Shown in pieces: positions 10,831-20,832 of a DNA stretch of 30,607 bases. Within the stretch, counting starts at the first letter, position 1. The number at the start of each line of letters is the position of its first letter. The stretch lies in contig CACRSC010000010.1 of NCBI GenBank assembly GCA_902651635.1, positions 174,020 to 204,626 of the forward strand, given 5' to 3'. The DNA is from Mastigamoeba balamuthi (Eukaryota > Evosea > Mastigamoebida > Mastigamoebidae). The notes under the pieces were generated by a model. The model worked only from the letters and a program-made list of their open reading frames with translations. It made no database searches and was not told the origin of the DNA. Both the position numbers and the translations under genes were made by a program.

Positions 10831-12480
10831 ATGACGCACGAGCACGACGGCGCCCCCGCCGAGGCGGAGACCGTGTTCGGGCAGCTGCCTGTCGACGTGG
10901 CCGTGGACTGCGTGCTGGCGCGCCTCCCGCAGCGCTCGCTGTGGCGGGCCTCGCGCGCGTGCCGCCAGCTGCGCCGCCTCTGCGCCCACCCGCGCCTCTG
11001 GGCCTCGCGCGACGTCCTCGTCCCCTCCAGCGACGCCCCGGCGCTCGCGGCCGCCTCCTCCTCCTGGCTGCTGTCGGCCCCCGCGCTGCGCCTGCGCCTG
11101 GTGCCCGCGCTGGGCGGCTGTGGCCCCGCGGGCGCCCTGACGCTGAGCGGGGGCTCCGCGCTGGCCGCTGCCCTCGGGCCCCGCGTCTCGGAGCTCTGCG
11201 TCGCCGACTGCTGCAGGGCCGACAGCGACGCGCTGGCAGCGCTGTGCGAGGCCGCGGCGGGGACGGTCGCCCGCATGTGCCTCGCGGGGCTGGGCTCGGA
11301 GGAGGGCCTGGGCGACTGCCTGGCCCGGGGCGTGCGGTTCGCTGCCCTCGAGGCGCTGCGCGTGTCGGCGCTGCCCGACGGGCTCCTGGGCAGCCCGGGC
11401 GCGCTGCCGAGGCTGCGGAGCCTCGAGTGCTGCTCCAGCACGCTGGCCAGCGCGCTGTCGGTGCCCGACGCCTGCGCGGTGCCCGCGGCGCTGCCGGGCC
11501 TGCGCTCGCTGCGGCTCTCCTCGTGGTCGCGCTGCATCGACGAGGGCTTCGCTGCGAACCTGCTGGCCCGCTGCCCGGGCCTCGTGTCGCTGCAGTGCCC
11601 GCTGCGGCTGCTGGACGCCCTCTTCCTCGAGCGGCTGCCCGAGGGCTCGCTGCACTCGCTGCGCGAGGTCGACGCCTGCGTGTCGGAGCCGCGCGTCGCC
11701 GAGCAGCTGCTGCGCCTGAGCCCCAACGTCGCGAGCCTCGCGCTGCGCCCGGCCTCGGACAACCACCCGATCACCCTCGGCCTCGCGCGCCGCATCGCCG
11801 CGCTGCCGCGCCTCGCGAGCCTCTCGCTGCGCTCGTTCCGGTGCTCGCCCGAGGAGCTCGACGTGCTGTGCGCCGCGCAGTGCCGCCTGTCGTCGATCAA
11901 GCTCCACGACACGAGCGGCCTCAACGGGATCCTCGAGGGCCGCGTGTGCTCGGAGGTCCGGAACGTCTTCGTCTGCTCCGTCATCGACGACTGCGAGCTG
12001 CGGGCGCTGCGCGGGGCCGCGGCCACGCTGGCGTCGCTCTCGCTGAGCCTCGACCACCTCGTCGGCGACCACCCGTCGCTCGCCGAGACTCTGTGCTGCC
12101 TGCGCGGCCTCCGCGAGCTGCGCGTCATCGCCTCTTCCCCGTCGCACGCCAACTGGCGCGAGGACGACCTCGCGCTCGCCCTCGAGCAGCTGCCGCGCTG
12201 CGTGCTGCGGCTGCACGTCGGCAGGAGCCCGCCGGCGCGGTTCGTCCGCAGGGTCGCGTGCCACGCGCACGAGCTCTCGGCGCCGCTGCAGCCGTGGCTC
12301 GCGCAGGTGCTGGCGGTGTCGGCGCCGAGCAGGCTCAAGGTCAGCGTCTCGCACAGCATGGCGACCGCGGACATCCCGCTCCCGCTCTCGGTCGAGCAGC
12401 TCGAGGTCAAGAGCCTGTTCCGGCTGGTGGATCTCAGCCCGGCACACGCACGCCTCCTGGCGCACTACTACTCTATATAG
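10831..12480 (+). CDS. F-box protein with degenerate leucine-rich repeats
   Basis: This single-exon frame of 549 residues ends in TAG at 12478-12480. Residues about 13-55 match an F-box: a LPVDVAVDCVLARLP start followed by L-W-RASRACRQLRRLCAHPRLW. The rest is Leu/Ala/Arg-rich with repeated LxxLxxL segments spaced like cysteine-containing leucine-rich repeats (LRSLECCSS, LRSLRLSSW, LASLSLRSF, LASLSLSLD). F-box proteins link substrates to SKP1-cullin ubiquitin ligases; the repeats would bind the substrate, which is unknown here. I chose the ATG at 10831 over the one at 10810 because the latter is not an ATG in the other copy. Long open frames on the other frames of this interval are GC-driven shadows. 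Confidence 0.8.
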   Translation: MTHEHDGAPAEAETVFGQLPVDVAVDCVLARLPQRSLWRASRACRQLRRLCAHPRLWASRDVLVPSSDAPALAAASSSWLLSAPALRLRLVPALGGCGPAGALTLSGGSALAAALGPRVSELCVADCCRADSDALAALCEAAAGTVARMCLAGLGSEEGLGDCLARGVRFAALEALRVSALPDGLLGSPGALPRLRSLECCSSTLASALSVPDACAVPAALPGLRSLRLSSWSRCIDEGFAANLLARCPGLVSLQCPLRLLDALFLERLPEGSLHSLREVDACVSEPRVAEQLLRLSPNVASLALRPASDNHPITLGLARRIAALPRLASLSLRSFRCSPEELDVLCAAQCRLSSIKLHDTSGLNGILEGRVCSEVRNVFVCSVIDDCELRALRGAAATLASLSLSLDHLVGDHPSLAETLCCLRGLRELRVIASSPSHANWREDDLALALEQLPRCVLRLHVGRSPPARFVRRVACHAHELSAPLQPWLAQVLAVSAPSRLKVSVSHSMATADIPLPLSVEQLEVKSLFRLVDLSPAHARLLAHYYSI

Positions 12481-12955
12481 GCGATTCAACCCGCTCCTAG
12501 GGCTCTCACTGTCGCGGCGCTTTCGTTGGCCTCGCAGCTGAGAGACCTGCGACGCGGGAACACGTTCCGCGGGCCGCAGTACAGGACTCTGCGAGTGTGC
12601 TCTAGGCGAGGCTCCTGCGCGTCTTACGTGAGGCAGCCTGCAGTGAGCTCAACCTTGGCCCACAGCAACTGGCGTCCTCGCGTCGCAGTGAGCGCTCGAT
12701 GCGGGTGAGATTCGAAAGACGCTGTCTAACTTGCCATACCCAAGCTTTGGCAGCGTTATCGGTGACATCACTTGTTCGGTGGATTTGATTCTCCCATAGA
12801 TCGCCCAGGTATCGTTGTCAGCGTCTTCCGCGAGAGCGCTCTGAGAGAGCACGCGGGGGACGGCACGATGGGAAGCATCTCCTTTTCGCTGAGAGATTTT
12901 CGGGGAATACTGAACCAAAGAGATTCTCTCAGGATTAAGGGGCTAATCTCGCAGG
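12481..12955. other. Intergenic region between F-box and glycosyltransferase genes
   Basis: This should hold the 3' end of the F-box transcript and the promoter of the glycosyltransferase. Only short, unconvincing frames are present. Confidence 0.5.
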
Positions 12956-14442
12956 ATGATGTTGGACCGGCGCGCGCCCAGCCTGCACCTGCGCGACGCG
13001 ACGCTTCTCAAGATCGTGTTCGCCGTCATCGTGCTGGGCGGCGCCTCGGTCCAGCTGGCCTACCTCATGTGGCGCGCGCCCTCGCCCGCCGGCGACCCGC
13101 GCCTCGCCGATGACGTGGCACCGGCGCCGTCGTGGGACCTCTGCGACGAGGTCCCCAGGGCCGTCTGGTTCGAGCTCGCGACCCCGCCCGGCCGCATGTA
13201 CGTCGTCGGCGCTGACGTCACCACCGCCGACGGCGCCACGTTCCCCGTCTACCCGGAGCCCCGGGGCCAGCGCTGCCCCGAGAACGCCCGCAAGGCACGC
13301 GAGGGAGGGGGCGGGAGATCAATTGATTTCATTGTTTTGTACGCCAGCGGTTCACACGCCGGGTTTTTCCCCCCTTTCTCTCTCTCTGTGCGCAGATGGG
13401 GGCGTATCGGATCGACGCGGGCGCGATCACGGGGGTCGAGGCGCGCGTGTCGTCGTCGGGCGAGTGGGCGGCGTGCAGCGTGCAGGCGGCCAAGTCGCAG
13501 GACGTCGCCGTGTGCCCCGGGCTGCTCGCGCAGGTCCGCGCGCTGCCGGCCACGCAGAACGTCGCCGCCGTCGAGCTGCGCGACCGCAGCGGCGGGGGCT
13601 CGGTCTCGCTGGACATCTGCAGGCGGTCGCGCAGGCGGCACACCCCCAAGGGCGGCGTCCCGCGGGCCGCGCTCTGCGTCGTGTTCGCGACCGACGTCGT
13701 GCGCCCGGGCCTCCTCGCCGAGTTTGCCGAGTACCACGCGCTGCAGGGCGTCACGCACATCTTCCTATACGACAAGACGACGGGCCCGCGGCACTACGCC
13801 GACGTCGCGCGCGAGCTGGGGCTCGACGCGCGCGGCAGGCGTCTCGTGACGGCCGTCCGCTGGCCGGTGCTCTCGCACGACCCGACCAACGACGTGCCGT
13901 GCAGGAACTACTACGACCAGGTGCCCGCGCAGATGCACTGCGCGTGGAACGCCAGGCGCAAGTACGACCTCGTCTACCTGTCGGACCTGGACGAGTGGGT
14001 GTTCCCCGGGGCGGACTTTGGGGGCAAAACGGTCACGCAGGCCGCGCACGACCGGCTGAGCGACTCGAGCTACGCGTGCATCTCGATGGGCGTGACGGAC
14101 ATCGGGACGCACAAGCCGCGCCACGAGTGGAACCGCTCGGTGATCGAGCAGTGGCGGACGACGAGCACGGGGAGCTCGTGGCCCAAGCAGGTGTGCGTGC
14201 CCGAGAGGATCTGGGGCACGACCATACACTACCCGCAGCCCGCCCCCGGGTGGAAGTGGAAGAAGGAGCCCGTCGCGGGGTTCCGGCTGGCTCACTACAG
14301 GCCCATCTTCAGGCCGCTGGGCACCAAGTGGTTCGCGCCGACGTCGGGGACGCCGTTCAACACGATCTACGACAAGTTCTACCCCGAGGTCAAGCGGCGC
14401 CTGCGGGCCTACGGCAATAGCACAGGACTCGTCCTGGATTGA
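12956..14442 (+). CDS. Type II membrane glycosyltransferase, family 92-like (DUF23)
   Basis: Two exons, 12956-13294 and 13396-14442, give about 461 residues. A short basic cytosolic N-terminus is followed by a membrane anchor (about residues 17-38, IVFAVIVLGGASVQLAYLMW), which suggests a Golgi type II topology. The catalytic region has the family-92 hallmark EYHALQGVTHIFLYD at about 225-239 and a DxD-type metal/sugar-nucleotide motif SDLDEW at about 309-314, then conserved Cys and His positions (VPCRNYYDQ, HYRPIF). Family 92 enzymes transfer sugars, often galactose, onto glycans; the acceptor here is not predictable. The intron appears to start with GC (AAG/GCACGC) and ends in GTGCGCAG after a pyrimidine tract. 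The alternative GT donor near 13335 would add 14 codons. Confidence 0.8.
13295..13395 (+). other. Probable GC-AG intron in the glycosyltransferase gene
   Basis: Joining after AAG at 13294 to ATG at 13396 keeps the frame. The donor is GC rather than GT, while the acceptor has a long CT-rich tract. The palindrome ATCAATTGAT sits inside the intron at 13318-13327. Confidence 0.55.
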
Positions 14443-14634
14443 GACGGTCGGCAACACAATTTGACCAACACAGAAAACGAATTTCCTTCAATCGCAGGGT
14501 TGCGCGAGCATTTTCTATGTCTATTCCAATTTATGCACAAAAGGTAACATTGTTGGATCTACCCCCGCAGAGGGATTGGAACCAGACCTCGAGCAAAGGG
14601 TGTGGTTATCTTCTGTGATGCTGGTGTGGTGTCT

Positions 14635-16324
14635 TCAGAGAGAGTACCAGGCCTTGCCGTCGATGCTGGTTCCCCAGATCTGCCCAAAGCTGTTGACCGT
14701 GATGCTCTTGAGCGACCCAGACATCATCGTCCACGTTGTCCCGGTGGGGTTCTGAGCAGAGATCCCATTGCGAATCCAGATGTCCCCCGAGGCTGTGATA
14801 CCAGCAGCAAAGTCCTTTCCGATGGCGATCTGAGTGAGAGCAACCCCGGGGCTCGGAACAGACTGCCACCTGGTTCCCTTTGGCCTGACCTGGCTCGCTC
14901 CGACACGCATCACGACATTGCCGGACATGTCGACACCCCAGATCTGCCAGTTGGCGCTCCAGCTGACGTGCTGCAACATCTTGGATGTGTCGAACAGGAC
15001 CCACGAGCTCGCCACCGGGACCATGATGCGCACCCACACCTGCCCAGCCTGCGAGACAGCGATCATGTTGCCTTGTGGCCCGACACTGAGCTGCTTCATC
15101 GACTGCATCGCACTGTCGTAATCCACAACCCACGTTCCACTGGTGTATCTCCACGTCCTTCCATCAGAAGCAACCTGCAGGATACACGTAGGTGAGGGCC
15201 CATAGGAGCAGATCGGAGGGACGGGAGGGCAGGTCACACCCCAGCGGCAATACCCTCTCCGTTCACGTCCACCGCCACAAGGATACCCGGCCAGTCGGCC
15301 CAACCTCCCCAGAAATTGCGGTAAACGATCTTTCCCGAGGTGAAGACAGCGATGGCATTGCCCTCTCCGTCGGCTGCGATCGTGTTCATGGGCCCGTTGT
15401 GAACCAGGTGCCAGTTGGAATTGCCCTCTGCAGGAGCACATCGCCAGTCAGAGTGGAAGAAGATGGAGGTGGTGACAACGCACTCCATATGTGTTGGTCC
15501 GTGCCAATTGCCCAGACCTGGCAGGACGCGCTGACGTCGACGAACGCCATCTTGGGCATTGTGAGTGTTTCCGGGCCACCCATACTCGGAGTCAGACGCC
15601 TCCGGAGGGTCGCTGTTGTCGAAAGCGAGTAAATCCAGTCGCTGCAAGCCGAGAGCTGGGTGGCCCCAGACATAGGCATGTCCCAATACAAGCCAAGCGG
15701 GAATGCCCCCGTTGAGGTGTCTCTCCGAAGGAACGCATTGGCGTCGGCGTTGGTCCCCCAGATCTGGCCGTTGTTGGAGTAGCTGACCTGTGTCAGCCTG
15801 CCATCGAGAACCTGCCACGACGACCCCGAGGGGTTCCTGGAGGTCACTCCCTTGCGGAAGTAGATCACGTTCTGCACGTCGACCGCGACAACGTTGCCCC
15901 TGGGCCCGACGCTCAGCTGGACCATTGCCCCCGGGACAGTCTCCCAGCCGGTGCCCGTCAGGCGCTGTGGGGTGATGCCCACACGCCTCAGCACGTGCGG
16001 GGTCGTGGGCTCCTGCTCTGTCCCGCCGATCTATACAAATTCATGTGAGCTCACAAGATGCCAGACACGCGAGCGCACGGCCCAGACAACGCCGACGTCG
16101 TTGACGCTGACTTGAGTGAAGACGCCGATCTCGTCGACGAGGGTCCAGTTGTTCTGATTGGCCCCCAGGAACCACATGATGCCAGTTTCGCTGTCGACAG
16201 CCCAGAGATTGCCGGCAGCGTCGGCCTCGAGGTTCTGGGCCTTGAGGCCTGGCACGCTCGTCCAGAAGTTGTCGTCGGCAGTGACAGACAGCACAGCGGC
16301 AAAGAGGAGGAGCGCGGTGCGCAT
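14635..16324 (-). CDS. Secreted tectonin-type beta-propeller lectin, paralogue A
   Basis: Minus-strand exons 16324-16079, 16030-15484, 15427-15240 and 15174-14635 give 506 residues with consistent phases (0, 1, 0). A clear signal peptide (MRTALLLFAAVLSVTA) is followed by twelve repeats of about 40 residues with the tectonin pattern: hydrophobic-x-hydrophobic-S-V-x-x-x-G-x-hydrophobic-W-A/G-V-D, ending in a FRKGVTS/MRVG strand and a GxxW turn. Tectonin repeats form six-bladed propellers in slime mould tectonins, tachylectin-1 and fish-egg lectins, and bind microbial glycans or lipopolysaccharide. Twelve repeats therefore suggest two propellers in tandem. Intron 2 falls between repeats 6 and 7, exactly at the presumed boundary. 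A role in recognising prey bacteria or in surface defence is an inference. Confidence 0.85.
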
Positions 16325-16530
16325 TTTGCGGGATGTGCTATGTATGCTGCTGAGAATGCTCTTAGATGTTGTGAACAGGAGCTCCTGCGCCACACAGCAT
16401 CGTTTTGTCCTCGCTGCCACGTCATTCGCGTGCTCGCCAGACAACGAGAAAAAAGTGCCGCTCAGTTTCGACACTCGTTCGTGCATGACAGACATCTTTG
16501 TCGGGGACGTTCTGCGGGCTGTATGTCACT
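16325..16530 (-). promoter_or_regulatory. Conserved upstream block of lectin A
   Basis: Read on the gene strand, this contains TGACGTGG (plus strand CCACGTCAT, 16417-16425) about 95-100 nt before the ATG. An ACAAAACG-type block lies nearer the gene, and an ATGTCTGT block (plus strand ACAGACAT, 16488-16495) farther out. The same blocks in the same order precede paralogues B and C. TGACGTGG resembles a bZIP (CRE/G-box hybrid) site; the factor is not known. Confidence 0.5.
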
Positions 16531-17059
16531 GGAATAGCATTCTCGGATTGTGTACTGCAGTCGCAAAACAGCGAAAAAACGTCAGTCGTTCTCGATAAAC
16601 ACAGGTACTGCACTGTGCGAGGCGAGTACCCAATTCGATGACCACTTTGGGGATGACATACCACAGCTCAGAGATGGAAGTGACGGAAGAGGTGCTGAAA
16701 CAGCATCTCCGCCGCTCGTTCAGTTGGTTTTCTTAAGAAATCCGCTCATTTCGCGTTTAACACATTACACCACAAAGCCGAGACATTTCGAAAAGGATAA
16801 TATTTCCCCCGGTAGGCGCACAGCGCGATGCCTGCCTCAGATCAGAAATAATGGGCTCGGGCTGCTGCCTCCCCCCGCCATGCTGACCCAGAGCTGCACC
16901 GTTTCTGTTGCTACCATGCAGGCCCCTGGCACACACGGCAGAGGGGTGGTGGCTACATCTGGGCCAAGTTGAATAGTACAGCTACTACTGTGGGCTTTTT
17001 TCGTGCCATTGTGACAGTATCCCAGGAGCGTTGAACAACCACAAATAGTATGCTGCACA
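16531..17059. other. Intergenic region between lectin A and the glycosyltransferase remnant
   Basis: I see no gene. Short frames on both strands lack any family signature. AT content is higher than in the flanking genes, as in the other spacers of this cluster. Confidence 0.45.
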
Positions 17060-17345
17060 ATGCGTATCCGCACTGCTATGCCAGCTCCATAGGTGCACCC
17101 GGCACTATGAAATACGCCCCATTCTGGTAATCAGGACCATGAGGAGCTCGTGGCCGAGCAAAGTGTGAGCCTGAGAGGATCTGGGACACGACTACAGTGC
17201 CCGCAGCCCTACCCGGGTGGCAGTGGAAGAAGGAGCCCATCGTGGGGTGGCGTAAGCGCATCTGAAGGCCACTGGGCATGTCGGGGGATGCCGGCAGACA
17301 CGATCAACGACAAGTCCTGCCCCGAGGTCAAGCGGCGCCTATGAG
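17060..17345 (+). pseudogene. Decayed 3' fragment of the family-92 glycosyltransferase
   Basis: The DNA matches the last third of the gene at 12956-14442. Shared stretches include GGAGCTCGTGGCC, GAGAGGATCTGGG, GGTGG-AGTGGAAGAAGGAGCCC and CCCCGAGGTCAAGCGGCGCCT, which correspond to the ERIWG, WKWKKEP and PEVKRRL motifs. Stops, deletions and frame changes interrupt it, and there is no 5' part. It lies upstream of lectin B's 3' end in the same arrangement as the intact gene and lectin A, so the duplication unit was glycosyltransferase plus lectin. Confidence 0.75.
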
Positions 17346-17637
17346 ACGATGGAAAAAGGAGTGGATTCACACGGACAGACAGTCCCTATGACGAGGCACA
17401 CACAACAAAAATTGGGTAACACAAGGGATAGGTACACCAGGTTCATTCTTCTCTGGAAGTGTCCAACTCTGCATCAGCATAACTGCTGTATCTACAGTGT
17501 TTCTTGGTTATTCGGTGACAGACCAAAAGACGCTGGTGCACAGAGAATGCCATTGTTGGGTCGATTGTCGAAGAGGGATTAGGAAGTCGACCTCAATCTA
17601 CGAAGAGACTGCCTTCTCACATGCAACTGCTGTTTCA
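17346..17637. other. Spacer between glycosyltransferase remnant and lectin B
   Basis: There is no gene. The last 30 nt before the lectin B stop (TTTCATCAGAGAGAGTACC) are shared with the equivalent place in lectin C and partly in A. Confidence 0.5.
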
Positions 17638-19316
17638 TCAGAGAGAGTACCAGGCCTTGCCGTCGATGCTGGTTCCCCAGATCTGCCCAAAGCTGTTGAT
17701 AGTGATGCTCTTGAGCGACCCAGACATCCTCGTCCACGTTGTCCCGGTGGGGTTCTGAGCAGAGATCCCATTGCGAATCCAGATGTCCCCCGAGGCTGTG
17801 ATACCAGCAGCAAAGTCCTTTCCGATGGCAATCTGGGTGAGAGCAACCCCGGGGGTGGGAACAGACTGCCACCTGGTTCCCTTTGGCCTGACCTGGCTCG
17901 CTCCGACACGCATCACGACATTGCCGGACATGTCGACACCCCAGATCTGCCAGTTGGAGCTCCAGCTGACGTGCTGCAGCATCTTGGACGTGTCGAACAG
18001 GACCCACGAACTCGCCACCGGGACCATGATGCGCACCCACACCTGCCCAGCCTGCGAGACAGCGATCACGTTGCCCTGTGGCCCGACACTGAGTTGCTTC
18101 ACCGACTGCATTGCGCTATCGTAATCCAAAGCCCACCCTCCATTGACGTATCTACACGTTCGTCCCTCGGGATTAATCTGCATGACACCTCGTGAGTATT
18201 GGAATAAGTGAGCGAGGCGGGAACACACCCCGGCGACAATGCCATCGCTGTTCACGGAAACCGACGACACGATTCCCGGCCAGTCAGCCCAACTTCCCCA
18301 GAAATTGCGGTAAACGATCTTTCCCGAGGTGAAGACAGCGATGGCATTGCCCTCTCCGTCGGCTGCGATCGTGTTCATGGGCCCGTTGTGAACCAGGTGC
18401 CAGTTGGAATTGCCCTCTGCAGGAGAACATCGCCAGTCAGAGTGGAGGAAGATGGAGGTGGTGACAACGCACTCCAGATCTGTTGGTCTGTGCCAATTGC
18501 CCAGACCTGGCAGGATGCACTGACGTCGATAAATGCCATCTTGGGCATCGTGAGTGTTTCCGGGTCACCCATACTCGGAGTCAGACGCCTCCGGATGGTG
18601 GCTGTTGTCGAAAGCGAGTAAATCCAGTCGCTGCAGGCTGAGACCTGAGTAACCGCAGGGATCGATCTGTCCCACGCAGAGCCCTGCGGGAAGGCCCAGG
18701 TGGAGGTGTCTCTCCGAAGGTTGGCGAACGTGTCGGCGTTGGTCCCCCAGATTTGGCCGTTGTTGGAGTAGCTGACCTGCAGCAGGGTGCTCTCGTAGAC
18801 CTGCCACGACGAACCAGAGGGGTTCCTGGAGGTCACTCCCTTGCGGAAGTAGATCTTGTTCTGCCAGTCGACTGCTACAACGTTGCCCCTGGGCCCGACG
18901 CTCAGCTGAGTCATTGCCCCCTGGATAGTCTCCCAGCCGGTGCCCGTCAGGCGCTGTGGGGTGATGCCCACTCGCCTCAGCACGTGTGGGGTCGTGGGCT
19001 CCTGCTCTGTCCCGCCGATCTGTGCAGAACAGTAAATAACGCAGGACACACACAAGATGCAAGCGCGCACGGCCCAGACAACACCGACGTCGTTGACGCT
19101 GACTTGAGCGAAGACGCCGATCTCGTCGACGACGGTCCAGTTGTTCTGGTTGACCCCCAGGAACCACATGCTGCCAATTTCGCTGTCGACGGCCCAGAGG
19201 TTGCCGGCGGCGTCGGCCTCGAGGTTCTGGGCCTTGAGGCCTGGCACGCTCGTCCAGAAGTTGTCGTCGGCAGTGACAGACAGCACAGCGGCGAAAAGGA
19301 GGAATGTGGTGCGCAT
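17638..19316 (-). CDS. Secreted tectonin-type beta-propeller lectin, paralogue B
   Basis: Exons 19316-19071, 19019-18473, 18416-18229 and 18177-17638 have the same exon lengths as paralogue A (246, 547, 188 and 540 nt) and give 506 residues. It has a signal peptide (MRTTFLLFAAVLSVTA) and twelve tectonin repeats. Most differences from A cluster in repeats 3-5 and 8. Intron 2 is nearly identical to A's, while introns 1 (51 nt) and 3 (51 nt) are unrelated in sequence to A's. It probably has the same secreted carbohydrate-binding role, with altered surface loops. Confidence 0.85.
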
Positions 19317-19510
19317 TCTGAGAAGTGCTTGTGTGTGTTATGCTCCGACTTTTTTTGTTTCTGTTGTGAACAGAAGCAGCCCTCACAGCATCGTTTTGTG
19401 CACACTGCCACGTCATACACGTGTTCGCCATACAACGAGAAAAGCACCGTGCGTTTTCGACACACATTCGTGTTTGACAGACATCGTTTCGGGGCCCTTC
19501 TGTGGGACAT
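19317..19510 (-). promoter_or_regulatory. Conserved upstream block of lectin B
   Basis: The plus-strand CCACGTCAT is at 19408-19416 and ACAGACAT at 19477-19484, so TGACGTGG lies 92-100 nt before the ATG. A GTTTTGTGC block near 19393 is shared with A and C. Similarity to A and C fades upstream of about 19510. Confidence 0.5.
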
Positions 19511-20579
19511 AACTCGGAGGAATCACAGTTCTATTGAAAGAAGCTCTTGTCGTCCAAGTGCGACAAAGTAAAGTGTGCTGATCTTCACAACTCCACCCTG
19601 CGAGGCAAGTGTCCCTATCAGGCAGCCAGTTCGCCTTATGGCAGTGGATAGATGCGATGCGGAGAAAGAAGGGTTGTAGACAACAACCAATTACTCTTCT
19701 CGCCACGGGATAAATGGCCCCCAAAGCCGAGAAGACCGAGAGAATCGTCGCATTGACAGGAATTACGCGTTTGCACTACGCAATCATTGAGGCATCACAC
19801 AATCACAAACACGCAGATGATACACATCAGGAGCTAAGCCGAGGATGGGCTCGGAAATTCCCCCAGCTTCACCGATGCAGATTGGGCGGCCACAAGACAG
19901 GACCATCTATTCCTATAGGCCTATGCCAGATGCGACAATGATGAGAGACAACACTCTTTCTTGTCTCACAGTGAAAGAACCGCGTGTGACTCGACTATTC
20001 TCAGTATCTGCCCATATCTTCGATGCCTACAGAATCCGCTGATGGTCTCTTGTGTGACCGCGGGTGTCCACGTCCTCCGCCAGAGCCGTGAGCGAGCGTC
20101 AATGGCATAGCCGGGGTGCCGTGGAGCTGGCCCGCCCAGGCGTCGTCTGCGAGGTCCATGATCTATTTGTTGCTCCTCTACGCCAACTCTCACGCGGTGC
20201 CCGTCAAGTTGTCGTTCTTCGACAAGTGTGTCCCACAGTTCCCAGTGTCCCAGGCATCCCTGATGACGCGAAGTGGTGCACACATTTTTCTGCATTTCCC
20301 CACTAGAACTGCTTCCACGACGTCACAGAATCACCGACTCGGCTGTTGGGGGCAGTAGGGCGGTGGGTCTACGGCCTCTGCACGTCGGTCCGCCCGTGGT
20401 GCTTGTTGGCTGTCACCCCGACCGAGCTGCGCCGGTCAATTGAATTGGAGAAGTGATGCTACCTAGAACCAGCACAGCAGGACCGACTGTGGTATCTCGA
20501 ACAGCTGCGCTGCCCTCATCTCATCCCTGCCGGGCTCGTCTCTGAGTCAATTGAATTCCTTCACTCGGAAGGGGGGAGT
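19511..20579. other. Long intergenic region upstream of lectin B
   Basis: I find no supportable gene. Frames near 20064-20358 are open on both strands without a recognisable domain. The string GTCAATTGAATT occurs twice, at 20435-20446 and 20546-20557. Confidence 0.4.
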
Positions 20580-20832
20580 TCACTTGGCGATTCCCTCACC
20601 CCGCAGTGCCATAACGCCCAGGCACTTCATGGCGTCAGTGCTGCCCATCAGCATGGCACGCTTCATGGTGGCGGCAGCCTCGGCGGCGGTGGCGTTGATG
20701 CCCTCACAGCACCTGACCATGCGTGCGTAGTTGTATGAGGCGGTTGTGTGGCCCAGGTCCCCTGCTGCCCGGAACAGCCACACGGCCTTGGCCTTGCCCA
20801 GTGTCACGTCCTTTCCGTCCTCATACCGGAAC
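20580..20832 (-). pseudogene. Orphan Sel1-repeat exon
   Basis: The minus strand encodes about 83 residues with Sel1 signatures (FRYEDGKDVTLGKAKAVWLF, AAGDLGH, CLGVMALRGEGIAK) and then a stop. A good acceptor (CCCTTCCTCAG) precedes it at the same point of the repeat where the intact Sel1 gene has its second intron, so it looks like the terminal exon of a related gene. I find no upstream exons in 20833-21468, so it is probably a broken remnant. A short functional gene with unseen upstream exons is the alternative. Confidence 0.6.

Larger units (their letters stand above)
8737..10959. repeat. Second copy of the 2.2-kb duplicated segment
   Basis: This matches 6523-8735. At its right end the F-box gene continues intact. 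At its left end the Sel1 gene lacks its third exon. It is about 10 nt longer overall than the first copy because of small indels. Confidence 0.9.

Noticed and set aside
10728-12500. Three further open frames of more than 550 codons over the F-box gene, on both strands
   Set aside because: They are Ala/Arg/Pro/Gln-rich shadows created by the high GC content. Only the 10831 frame shows an F-box and regular leucine spacing.
14602-16598. Plus-strand open frames opposite lectin A (also opposite B and C)
   Set aside because: The minus strand carries twelve matching tectonin repeats with conserved splice sites; the plus frames are complements of these.
20064-20358. Overlapping open frames on both strands in the spacer upstream of lectin B
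   Set aside because: None has a recognisable domain, a signal peptide or convincing splice sites, so I could not choose a strand.
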